Source: Sphingobium sp. (GTDB taxonomy: Bacteria; Pseudomonadota; Alphaproteobacteria; Sphingomonadales; Sphingomonadaceae). Taken from it: a stretch of 6,050 nt of DNA. The translations under genes and the position numbers were made by a program. Under the pieces are notes generated by a model. It worked only from the letters and a program-made list of their open reading frames with translations, was not told the origin of the DNA and made no database searches. The stretch covers positions 1 through 6,050 of the forward strand of contig JAGVJS010000382.1 in the NCBI GenBank assembly GCA_020051025.1, in the 5' to 3' direction. Every line of letters starts with the position of its first letter. The first letter of the stretch is position 1. Below are positions 1 to 6,050 of this stretch, one piece after another.

Positions 1-805
1 CGAACACGATCGCCGCCAGCGCCACGTGGTCAACGCCAAGGCCGATCCGCCCCGACGGCTGTCGGTCTGGCGGCACGGGGGTTGGATCGGCATCGGGATC
101 GGGGCTCGGAGTCGGCTCGGTCGGTTCGTCGGCCATGCGCCGCGCAAGGATCGCAAGACGCGGACGGACCCAGGGCTTCATATGCTCGCCGGGCGGAATG
201 TCCATTTCCGCGAGCCACTCCTGCGGCAGGTAGCAGCGATCCGCCGCTTCGTCCTCGCTGATGTCGCGGGCGATATTGGCGAGCTGGAAGGCAAGGCCGA
301 GATCGCAGGCACGGTCGAGCGTCGGCTGATCGTCGGGATCGACGCCCATCAGCACCGCCATCATGCAACCGACCGCGCCGGCGACATGATAGCAATAGCG
401 CAGCATGTCCGCCTCCGACCGGGGCCGCCAGTCGCGCGCGTCGAGCGCGAACCCCTCGATCAGGTCATGGGCATAGCAAGCGGGGATCGCACATTCGCGC
501 ATCACCACGCCGAAGCCGTCAAAGGCAGGATCGCCGGTCGGTTCGCCGCGCAGCGCCTTGTCGGTAAGCACCCGCATCATCGACAGCCGCGCCTGCGCAT
601 CGGACACGCTGGTCATCGCGCCGCCATGATCCTGCCCGTCGGCGATATCGTCGCACTTGCGGCACCAGGCGTAGAGCAGCCAGGCGCGCTCGCGGGTTAT
701 GCGATCGAACAGCGTCGAGGCCATGGCGAAGGATTTGGAGCCGCGCGCAATGCTGTCGCGGGCATGGGCAACTAGGGCGGCGCGATCTGGAATATTAGAG
801 GACAT
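1..805 (-). CDS. crtB: Phytoene synthase CrtB, partial at left edge, with aberrant C-terminal sequence
   Basis: Joins two geranylgeranyl diphosphates head to head, via prephytoene diphosphate, to 15-cis-phytoene, the first committed carotenoid step. Translated from ATG at 805, it gives 268 codons with no stop before the window edge. The squalene/phytoene synthase fold is clear: SIARGSKSFA at residues 18-27, first Asp-rich motif DDIAD at 52-56, YCYHVAGAVG near 137-146, second Asp-rich motif RDISED at 180-185, then DRCYLPQEW at 189-197. Both Mg-diphosphate-binding DxxxD motifs are intact. After RRMAD (222-226) the usual continuation (a helix with a YEASA-like stretch and the last helices, up to about 300 residues in total) is absent; a Pro/Asp-rich tract follows in frame. 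The start is supported by the conserved residues just after it, although no strong Shine-Dalgarno is visible. It lies 130 bases downstream of the LOG gene on the same strand. Family assignment is certain; whether the enzyme is functional is open. Confidence 0.9.
   Translation of the reverse strand, partial: MSSNIPDRAALVAHARDSIARGSKSFAMASTLFDRITRERAWLLYAWCRKCDDIADGQDHGGAMTSVSDAQARLSMMRVLTDKALRGEPTGDPAFDGFGVVMRECAIPACYAHDLIEGFALDARDWRPRSEADMLRYCYHVAGAVGCMMAVLMGVDPDDQPTLDRACDLGLAFQLANIARDISEDEAADRCYLPQEWLAEMDIPPGEHMKPWVRPRLAILARRMADEPTEPTPSPDPDADPTPVPPDRQPSGRIGLGVDHVALAAIVF
2..127 (-). other. Pro/Asp-rich tail fused in frame to crtB
   Basis: Codons 227-268 of the crtB frame do not resemble phytoene synthase. 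They open with alternating Pro, Thr, Glu and Asp (PTEPTPSPDPDADPTPVPP, residues 228-246), pass through a short Gly-rich stretch (SGRIGLGVD, 251-259) and end in a hydrophobic run (VALAAIVF, 261-268) that could be the start of a membrane helix cut by the window edge. The other two frames on this strand do not restore crtB. The Met at residue 224 would also suit the start of a separate small membrane protein (MADEPTEP...), so this may be the N-terminus of another gene joined to a broken crtB, an insertion within crtB, or an assembly join. The sequence further left decides between these. Confidence 0.6.
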
Positions 806-847
806 CGTCAGGACATGCCCTGCCCCGTTCGGAAAGTCACCCGAACT

Positions 848-920
848 CCGTTCGCTTCGAGCGTGTCGAGAAACAGATGGCGCTGCATCAGCGTTTCTCG
901 ACTTCGCTCGAAACGAACGG
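848..920. repeat. Imperfect inverted repeat (REP-like), arms of 27 and 28 bases
   Basis: The left arm (848-874, reading CCGTTCGCTTCGAGCG then TGTCGAGAAAC) pairs with the right arm (893-920, reading GTTTCTCGACTTCGCTCG then AAACGAACGG). They differ by one substitution and a small mismatch/indel, around an 18-base loop that itself has GATG/CATC ends. As RNA it would form a long stable hairpin. It lies between the LOG stop codon (936) and the crtB start (805). No T-run follows on the minus strand, so it is not a classical intrinsic terminator, though it could attenuate transcription into crtB or protect an upstream mRNA end. From memory, elements with TTCGAGCGAAGTCGAGAAAC-like arms are frequent between genes in sphingomonads; this was not verified. 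Confidence 0.85.
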
Positions 921-935
921 AAACTTATCGAGGCA

Positions 936-1517
936 TTACAGCCGTGCGGCCTTCATCGCGAAGATCGTTTCGTGCGGCTGATAAGCGCTCATCGCGTCCA
1001 CCAGCGCTTCGATACTGTCCTCATGAATCAGGATGCCGGCATGCTGGGCGCGGATGAAGCCCGCCTCCACCATCTGCCGGTTGAAGCCGATCAACTGGTC
1101 ATAGAAGCCCGCGACATTGAGCAGGCCGACCGGCTTGTTGTGATAGCCAAGCTGCGCCCAGCTGATCGCTTCCCACAATTCGTCCATGGTGCCGACGCCG
1201 CCGGGCAGGGTCACGAAACCATCCGACAGGTCGGTGAAGAGTTGCTTGCGCTGGTGCATCGTCTGGACGACATGCAGCTGCGTGCAGCCGCGATGCGCGA
1301 CTTCCGCGCCGACCAGCGCTTCGGGGATCACGCCGATCACTTCGCCCCCGGCCTCCAGTGCGGCGTCAGCCACAGCACCCATCAGGCCAAGCCGCCCGCC
1401 ACCATAAACGACGCCGATGCCGTGCTCTGCCAGTGTGCGGCCGACATGCCGCGCCGCATCGATATAAGTGAGGTCAGCCGGCGTCGCCGAGCCACAATAT
1501 ACTGCCAGTCTCTTCAT
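936..1517 (-). CDS. LOG-family protein (cytokinin riboside 5'-monophosphate phosphoribohydrolase-like)
   Basis: A 193-residue Rossmann-fold protein of the LOG (lysine decarboxylase-like, TIGR00730) family, cytosolic. Known members split nucleoside 5'-monophosphates, such as N6-modified AMP or AMP itself, into base and ribose 5-phosphate; the lysine-decarboxylase name is historical. Visible signatures are an N-terminal CGS strand-turn (8-10), GGGRLGLMG (39-47), MHQRK (87-91) with the catalytic-type Arg90, and PGGVGTMDE (105-113) with the catalytic-type Glu113. Length is normal for the small type I LOG group. The ATG at 1517 lies 5 bases after the crtI stop, preceded by a weak purine-rich AAGAGA, so translation is probably coupled to crtI. 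Its substrate and its role in a carotenoid operon cannot be read from the sequence. Family call is firm; the specific reaction is inferred. Confidence 0.93.
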   Translation of the reverse strand: MKRLAVYCGSATPADLTYIDAARHVGRTLAEHGIGVVYGGGRLGLMGAVADAALEAGGEVIGVIPEALVGAEVAHRGCTQLHVVQTMHQRKQLFTDLSDGFVTLPGGVGTMDELWEAISWAQLGYHNKPVGLLNVAGFYDQLIGFNRQMVEAGFIRAQHAGILIHEDSIEALVDAMSAYQPHETIFAMKAARL

Positions 1518-1522
1518 ATCTC

Positions 1523-3016
1523 TTAACCCAAATCCTGCAACATCAGCGCCGCGGTCGCCTTGGCGCTGCCCACCACGCCGGGGATGCCCGCCCCCGGATG
1601 GGTGCCGGCCCCTACCAGATACAGGTTGGGAATGACATCGTCGCGATTATGCGCGCGGAACCAGGCGCTCTGGGTCAGCAGCGGCTCCAGGCTGAAGGCG
1701 CTACCCATATGGGCATTGAGGTCACGACCGAAATCGCTCGGCGCATAATGGAAGCGGGTGACGATCCGCGAGCGAATGTCGGGGATCAGCCGATGCTGGA
1801 TCTCGTCCAGGATGCGCTCCGCATAGGCATGGCCGAACTGGTCCCAGTCGATCGGCAATTTCCCCATATGCGGCACCGGGGCGAGCGCGTAGAATGTCGA
1901 ATAACCGTCCGGCGCCATCGATGGATCTGTCACGGTCGGGTGATGCAGATAGAGCGAGAAGTCCTGCGGCAGCACGCCATGATCGTAAATGTCGGTCAGC
2001 AGCCCTTCATAGCGCGGGCCGAACAGGATCATATGGTGCGGGATGCCCGGCCAACTGCCCTTGATGCCGAAATGCAGCACGAACAGACTGGGCGACCAGC
2101 GCTTCTGCGCCAGCTTGTCCGCCTGTTTCTGGCCACGGGGATGATGGCCGAGCAGGTCACGATAGCTGTGCATCAGGTCGCCATTGGTGGCGATCGCATC
2201 CGCCTCCCCGCGCCACCCCGACGCGGTATGGACCGCCGTTGCCTTGTCGCCATAGGTTTCGATCCGGGTGACCGCATCGCCCAAACGGAGCGTACCACCG
2301 AGCCGTTCGAAATGGGTTGCCATGGCTTGAACCAGACGGTTGGTGCCGCCCTTGGCGAACCAGACGCCGCCATCCTTTTCCAGCTTGTGGATCAGGGCGT
2401 AGATGGCGCTGGTCTTCATCGGGTTGCCGCCTACCAGCAACGTGTGGAAGGACAGCGCCTCGCGCAGCTTCTCGTTCTTCACAAGCGACGCGACGACCGA
2501 ATAGACCGAGCGCCAGGCCTGATATTTGGCGAGCGACGGTCCCGCCTTGATCATCGATGCGAAATCAAGAAAGGCGACCGAGCCGAGCTTGCGATAGCCT
2601 TCTTCGAAGACGCCGGCGGCATAATCGCAGAAGCGCTCATAGCCGGAGACGTCGCCCGGATCGAGCTTGGCGATTTCGGCACGCAGGGCGGCTTCGTCGT
2701 TCGAATAGTCGAAATTGGTGCCATCGCGCCAGTTGAGGCGGTAGAACGGCGAGACCGGGACCAGTCCGATATCCTGCGCCATGTCATGACCCGACAGGCG
2801 CCACAGTTCGGCCAGGCAATCGGGATCGGTGATGACGGTCGGACCTGCGTCGAAGGTGAAGCCGTCCTTTTCCCACATATAGGCGCGCCCGCCGGGACGA
2901 TCGCGCGCTTCGACAAGGGTGGTGTCTACGCCGGCCGACTGCAATCGGATGGCAAGCGCCAGGCCACCAAAGCCTGCGCCAATGACGATCGCGCGTCGAG
3001 GATTTGGCCTGTTCAT
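1523..3016 (-). CDS. crtI: Phytoene desaturase CrtI
   Basis: A 497-residue FAD-dependent bacterial-type phytoene desaturase, usually membrane-associated, which introduces double bonds into phytoene; alphaproteobacterial enzymes commonly take it through four steps to all-trans-lycopene. The N-terminal dinucleotide-binding fold is intact: IGAGFGG at 12-18, acidic Glu36 ending the second strand, and GGRAY at 42-46. GGVWFAKGGTNRL in the middle and the C-terminal signature VGAGTHPGAGIPGVVGSAKA (about 468-487) are typical of CrtI. Length is normal. The frame is open up to 3478, but the extra 154 codons overlap crtY and look unlike CrtI; the ATG at 3016 places the FAD motif at its usual distance. 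That ATG shares one base with the crtY stop (TGATG), so initiation is probably by reinitiation, and no clear Shine-Dalgarno is seen. The number of desaturation steps is inferred. Confidence 0.97.
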   Translation of the reverse strand: MNRPNPRRAIVIGAGFGGLALAIRLQSAGVDTTLVEARDRPGGRAYMWEKDGFTFDAGPTVITDPDCLAELWRLSGHDMAQDIGLVPVSPFYRLNWRDGTNFDYSNDEAALRAEIAKLDPGDVSGYERFCDYAAGVFEEGYRKLGSVAFLDFASMIKAGPSLAKYQAWRSVYSVVASLVKNEKLREALSFHTLLVGGNPMKTSAIYALIHKLEKDGGVWFAKGGTNRLVQAMATHFERLGGTLRLGDAVTRIETYGDKATAVHTASGWRGEADAIATNGDLMHSYRDLLGHHPRGQKQADKLAQKRWSPSLFVLHFGIKGSWPGIPHHMILFGPRYEGLLTDIYDHGVLPQDFSLYLHHPTVTDPSMAPDGYSTFYALAPVPHMGKLPIDWDQFGHAYAERILDEIQHRLIPDIRSRIVTRFHYAPSDFGRDLNAHMGSAFSLEPLLTQSAWFRAHNRDDVIPNLYLVGAGTHPGAGIPGVVGSAKATAALMLQDLG

Positions 3017-4164
3017 CAGGCGGGTGGATTCCACAATGTTCGCATGGCGTCCCTTATGGGCACGGGGGGCCGTCCGCACAAGATGCGGATGCGATCCGCG
3101 ATAGAGGAGCGGCCGGCATAGAAGCGCTGGATGAGAGACGCCCGCAGTCGATAGAAACGGGCAAAGATGCGCCAGCGTTGGTCCGGCTGGGCGGCGCCAA
3201 ACAGCATCCTGCCCAATAGGCGGTAATAGCCGCCGCGGCGCCAATGCGCCCTGGCATAGACACGAGTCGCCCCCGCCAGTCCATCCAGGGGTTCGTCGAC
3301 GAGCCAGCGGGCGAATCGCACGGCATCCGGCAGCGAATAGCCGGTCATCGGCTGGAACAGGCCAGCCCGCACCCCGGCGCGGGCGACGGGATCGTCCTTC
3401 GACCAGTACAGATCGAAGTCGCCGCCATACACGACCGGCAGAACGCCCTGTTCGCGATGCACGACCTCTCCTTGCCAACCCTTCGCCTGCGCATAGGCGG
3501 CGATGCGGGCATCAATCGTGGCGGTATCAAGGTCCGGGCGGTCGCTATAATAAGTATCTTCGATGAAGATCGTCTGCTCGTCCCAGGGAAGGAGGTAGAC
3601 GAAACGGTAGCCGTCATGCTGGTCAACCGTCGCGTCCATGATCACTGGGCGGTCGATGCCATGCGGAGCATCGAGACGGAGGGTATGACCGACGAACTTT
3701 TGCCAGCCGCACCGTAACGCGGAAAGGTCGCCCGCGCCCCGCGCATCGATCACGGCCCGCGCCCGGATCGTCCGACCATCGGCCAGCGCGACATGGTCTG
3801 ATGCGAGCGTTGCGACCGTCGCATTGGTCAGCAGTTTTTCGCCCAGCGCCCGTTCCAGTGCGACAGCGAGCTGGACAGTCGTTGCGCTGTTATAGGGGGT
3901 GTCCAGATCCCGATTATAGCCAGGAAAATCAACATGATGCCCCTGCGGCCAGCGATGAGCAACGAGCGGGTCGACAAGCCAGCGATCAGCGGGCGCGACA
4001 TCGCCATCGAAAAAGGACCAGACATGGTTGCCGCCGGGCCGTTCGCCCTGTTCGACCAGCAGCAGCCGAACCTCTGGTCGCAGGGTTGCGAAGGCAAGCG
4101 CGATCAGGCCGCCGGCCAGACCGCCGCCGACGATCGCCAGGTCGCAATCAAGTTCATTCGTCAT
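3016..4164 (-). CDS. crtY: Lycopene beta-cyclase CrtY
   Basis: A 382-residue flavoprotein of the CrtY/CrtL family that cyclises both ends of lycopene to give beta-carotene, a reaction with no net redox change that needs reduced FAD. Visible features are the N-terminal nucleotide-binding motif VGGGLAGGL (12-20), GGNHVWSFF (44-52), VIDARG (138-143), the cyclase-typical LLPWDEQTIFIEDTYY (191-206), which holds the Glu (202) matching the catalytic glutamate described in Pantoea CrtY, and QPMTGYSLPDAVRFA (271-285). The C-terminal FYRLRASLIQRFY block (337-349) is also typical. Length is normal. It is the first gene of the minus-strand block. AGGAG lies only 2 bases before the ATG (4167-4171), closer than usual, but no better start precedes the FAD motif. 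It is divergent from the metal-sensor gene with 62 bases between them. Confidence 0.97.
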   Translation of the reverse strand: MTNELDCDLAIVGGGLAGGLIALAFATLRPEVRLLLVEQGERPGGNHVWSFFDGDVAPADRWLVDPLVAHRWPQGHHVDFPGYNRDLDTPYNSATTVQLAVALERALGEKLLTNATVATLASDHVALADGRTIRARAVIDARGAGDLSALRCGWQKFVGHTLRLDAPHGIDRPVIMDATVDQHDGYRFVYLLPWDEQTIFIEDTYYSDRPDLDTATIDARIAAYAQAKGWQGEVVHREQGVLPVVYGGDFDLYWSKDDPVARAGVRAGLFQPMTGYSLPDAVRFARWLVDEPLDGLAGATRVYARAHWRRGGYYRLLGRMLFGAAQPDQRWRIFARFYRLRASLIQRFYAGRSSIADRIRILCGRPPVPIRDAMRTLWNPPA

Positions 4165-4205
4165 GACTCCTGTTAGGCGAAGTCGGGGCTGGGCGTCTTC
4201 GGAAA

Positions 4206-4214
4206 TATAGTATA
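4206..4214. promoter_or_regulatory. Candidate -10 hexamers of divergent promoters
   Basis: The near-palindrome TATAGTATA offers TATAGT on the plus strand (4206-4211, toward dmeR) and TATACT on the minus strand (4214-4209, toward crtY). Both resemble sigma70-type -10 boxes. No convincing TTGACA-like -35 is found at 16-18 bases on either strand; on the minus side it would lie inside dmeR. A minus-strand start here would give a crtY leader of roughly 40 bases. The hexamers lie within the putative operator, so a bound repressor would block either promoter. This rests on short motifs only. Confidence 0.35.
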
Positions 4215-4228
4215 GGGGGGTATCCTAT
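4207..4228. promoter_or_regulatory. Probable RcnR/FrmR-family operator
   Basis: ATAGTATA (4207-4214), a G6 tract (4215-4220) and TATCCTAT (4221-4228) form a 22-base dyad whose 8-base arms are reverse complements except at one position. Operators of the RcnR/FrmR (DUF156) repressors characteristically hold a G/C tract flanked by A/T-rich inverted arms, so this is the expected site for the adjacent sensor. It reaches into the dmeR start codon (4227). The AGGGGG at its centre, 6 bases before the ATG, could also pair with the anti-Shine-Dalgarno by one G-U wobble, so repressor site and ribosome site may coincide. Binding is inferred, not shown. Confidence 0.8.
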
Positions 4229-4495
4229 GCACATTATCGCGAATCGAGATAAATTGTTGGCGCGGGTACGCCGGATCGCAGGACAGATCGCCGCTGTCGA
4301 ACGGCAGTTGACCGGCGACGCCGGCTGTTCGGAAACGTTGCAACTGGTGGCGTCGGTGCGCGGCGCGGTCGGCAGCCTGATGGAAGAACTGATCGAGCAG
4401 CATATGCGGGAGCATGTTGCCCGACCGGGCCTGACCGATGAAGCGCGCGCGGCCGCGACCGAAGAAATGCTGGCGCTGATCCGCCGCTATGGGAA

Positions 4496-4499
<4 letters not shown>
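4227..4499 (+). CDS. dmeR: Metal-sensing repressor of the RcnR/FrmR (DUF156) family, DmeR-like
   Basis: A 90-residue all-helical cytosolic repressor. It has the family core RVRRIAGQI (13-21) and VASVRGAVGSLMEEL (41-55). Residues matching the RcnR Ni/Co site (His3, Cys35, His60, His64 in E. coli) are present as His2, Cys34, His59 and His63, spaced identically; FrmR-type formaldehyde sensors keep the Cys and first helix His but normally lack the equivalent of His63. It is therefore best read as a Ni/Co sensor whose metal binding releases DNA. The ATG at 4227 is supported by His2. The stop overlaps the start of dmeF (ATGA, 4496-4499), giving a two-gene operon like dmeRF described in Rhizobium leguminosarum. 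It probably autoregulates through the dyad that overlaps its own start codon. The family is firm; the exact metal is inferred. Confidence 0.92.
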
Positions 4500-5530
<1,031 letters not shown>

Positions 5531-5541
5531 TCGCACCAGCC

Positions 5542-5565
5542 TTCTCACTCTCGCGCGAAACGAAC
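5542..5565. repeat. Possible degenerate half of the 848-920 inverted repeat
   Basis: This stretch between the dmeF and phosphatase stop codons reads TTCTCACTCTCGCGCG then AAACGAAC. It matches the right arm at 896-918 at most positions, with a one-base gap, one small insertion/substitution and a T-to-G change. No matching left arm is seen nearby, so it would be a decayed single arm. The gap (5531-5581) contains no hairpin with a T-run, so no intrinsic terminator is evident for either convergent gene. Resemblance by chance cannot be excluded. Confidence 0.35.
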
Positions 5566-5581
5566 AACTAAACGTCGCTTT

Positions 5582-6050
5582 TTAAGGCCGCGCATCCCAG
5601 CGGACAAGCGTGACCGCACCGTCGGGATCGACGGTCAGTTCGCCAAAAGCACCGGTACGCAGTTTGAGCGTATCGAGCGGCAGACCGGCGGCGATCAGGG
5701 CGAATCGCGCTGCACCGTTGCTGGTGACGAGCAGATCGATGCCCGCCCTGCCTTCCGCCAAGAAGGCACGCCAGGCGGCTATCCGTCGCTCGGCATCGAC
5801 GATCCAGCCATCCGGGGCGATGCCGCGCTCGTCCCAGTCGGCGATGGCCTGCGCGCCGATGCGGGCCAGCACATCCGCCTCCGGCCTGCCTTCATCGGGG
5901 CCATGGTCGATCTCTCCCAACCAGTCGCGATCGCCATCGCGCACATGGCCCGTCGCCGCAGCGATGCGATCCGCGGTTTCGCGGGCGCGTTTCAGTGGGC
6001 TGGAAACTAGCCGGTCGATCGGCAGCGCTTGCTGCGCGAACCATTCCCCC
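5582..6050 (-). CDS. Histidine phosphatase (phosphoglycerate mutase-like) family protein, N-terminus cut by right edge
   Basis: Reading from the right edge gives 155 codons ending at TAA (5584-5582). SSPLKRARETADRIA near the edge is the SPLxRAxxTA helix of the histidine phosphatase superfamily, and LGEIDHGPDEG matches the LxEIxFGxWEG segment. The N-terminal strand with the catalytic RHG motif should lie just beyond the window. Such enzymes form a phosphohistidine and dephosphorylate small metabolites such as alpha-ribazole phosphate or sugar phosphates; the substrate here is unknown. Where the second conserved His is expected (usually SHGGxxR), this protein has TSNGAAR, with Asn encoded at 5717-5719. 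GTG at 5944 is an internal codon, not the start, because the conserved helix lies upstream of it. It is convergent with dmeF, with 51 bases between the stops. Family likely; activity uncertain. Confidence 0.85.
   Translation of the reverse strand, partial: GEWFAQQALPIDRLVSSPLKRARETADRIAAATGHVRDGDRDWLGEIDHGPDEGRPEADVLARIGAQAIADWDERGIAPDGWIVDAERRIAAWRAFLAEGRAGIDLLVTSNGAARFALIAAGLPLDTLKLRTGAFGELTVDPDGAVTLVRWDARP

Noticed and set aside
30..395. A 121-codon minus-strand frame overlapping crtB, considered as a frameshifted continuation of crtB
   Set aside because: It does not encode the missing C-terminal helices after the junction, ends at a stop, and upstream runs in a different frame from the conserved CrtB residues.
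26..1526. Plus-strand open frames of 249 and 275 codons opposite crtB and LOG
   Set aside because: Both are antisense to well-supported genes and show no domain; they are shadows produced by G+C-biased third positions.
1598..3121. A 507-codon open frame on the plus strand opposite crtI
   Set aside because: It is antisense to a clear, full-length CrtI, has no recognisable domain, and its composition (many Arg, His, Gly, Ala) is typical of the mirror frame of a high-G+C gene.
3017..3478. Upstream extension of the crtI frame by 154 codons
   Set aside because: It overlaps the end of crtY, is rich in Arg/Pro/Trp without any CrtI similarity, and the FAD motif sits at its normal distance from the ATG at 3016.
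4178..4201. Short inverted repeat CGAAG/CTTCG in the crtY leader, considered as a hairpin or terminator
   Set aside because: A 5-base stem with a 14-base loop is too weak and common to call.
5582..5944. A 120-codon phosphatase gene starting at GTG 5944
   Set aside because: The frame continues to the right edge and the conserved SPLKRARETA helix lies upstream of this codon, so the GTG is internal.

Overview
The window (about 60-65% G+C by eye) looks like chromosomal DNA of an alphaproteobacterium, most likely a sphingomonad (Sphingobium, Sphingomonas or a relative). The basis is a carotenoid block crtY-crtI-LOG-crtB on the minus strand, the style of the encoded proteins, and an inverted repeat that resembles a class I associate from memory with sphingomonad genomes. 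No database search was possible, so the genus is an inference.

Layout. Minus strand, 4164 down to 1: crtY (lycopene beta-cyclase), crtI (phytoene desaturase), a LOG-family phosphoribohydrolase and crtB (phytoene synthase, running off the left edge). crtY and crtI overlap by one base and LOG starts 5 bases after crtI, so these three look translationally coupled. A 130-base gap holding a 73-base inverted repeat separates LOG from crtB. Plus strand, 4227-5530: an RcnR/FrmR-family metal sensor (DmeR-like), overlapping by 4 bases a cation diffusion facilitator of the DmeF type (Co/Ni efflux) with a very His-rich loop built on a hexanucleotide tandem repeat. Minus strand, 5582 to the right edge: the C-terminal part of a histidine-phosphatase (phosphoglycerate-mutase-like) protein that converges on dmeF.

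How it works together. CrtB condenses two GGPP to phytoene, CrtI desaturates phytoene to lycopene and CrtY cyclises lycopene to beta-carotene; later hydroxylases are not in view. The metal cassette is a self-contained repressor plus exporter. The two units are divergent and share only 62 bases. In that gap lies a near-perfect dyad (A/T-rich arms around a G6 tract) that looks like an RcnR/FrmR-type operator and overlaps -10-like hexamers on both strands and the dmeR start codon. Metal status could therefore influence crt transcription, which is an inference.

Main oddities: (1) crtB reads as a normal phytoene synthase through residue 226, then continues in the same frame into a Pro/Asp-rich linker and the start of a hydrophobic stretch instead of the expected closing helices; (2) the shared operator; (3) the perfect CATGGG repeat in dmeF; (4) Asn where the second catalytic His is expected in the phosphatase; (5) a LOG enzyme inside the carotenoid block.
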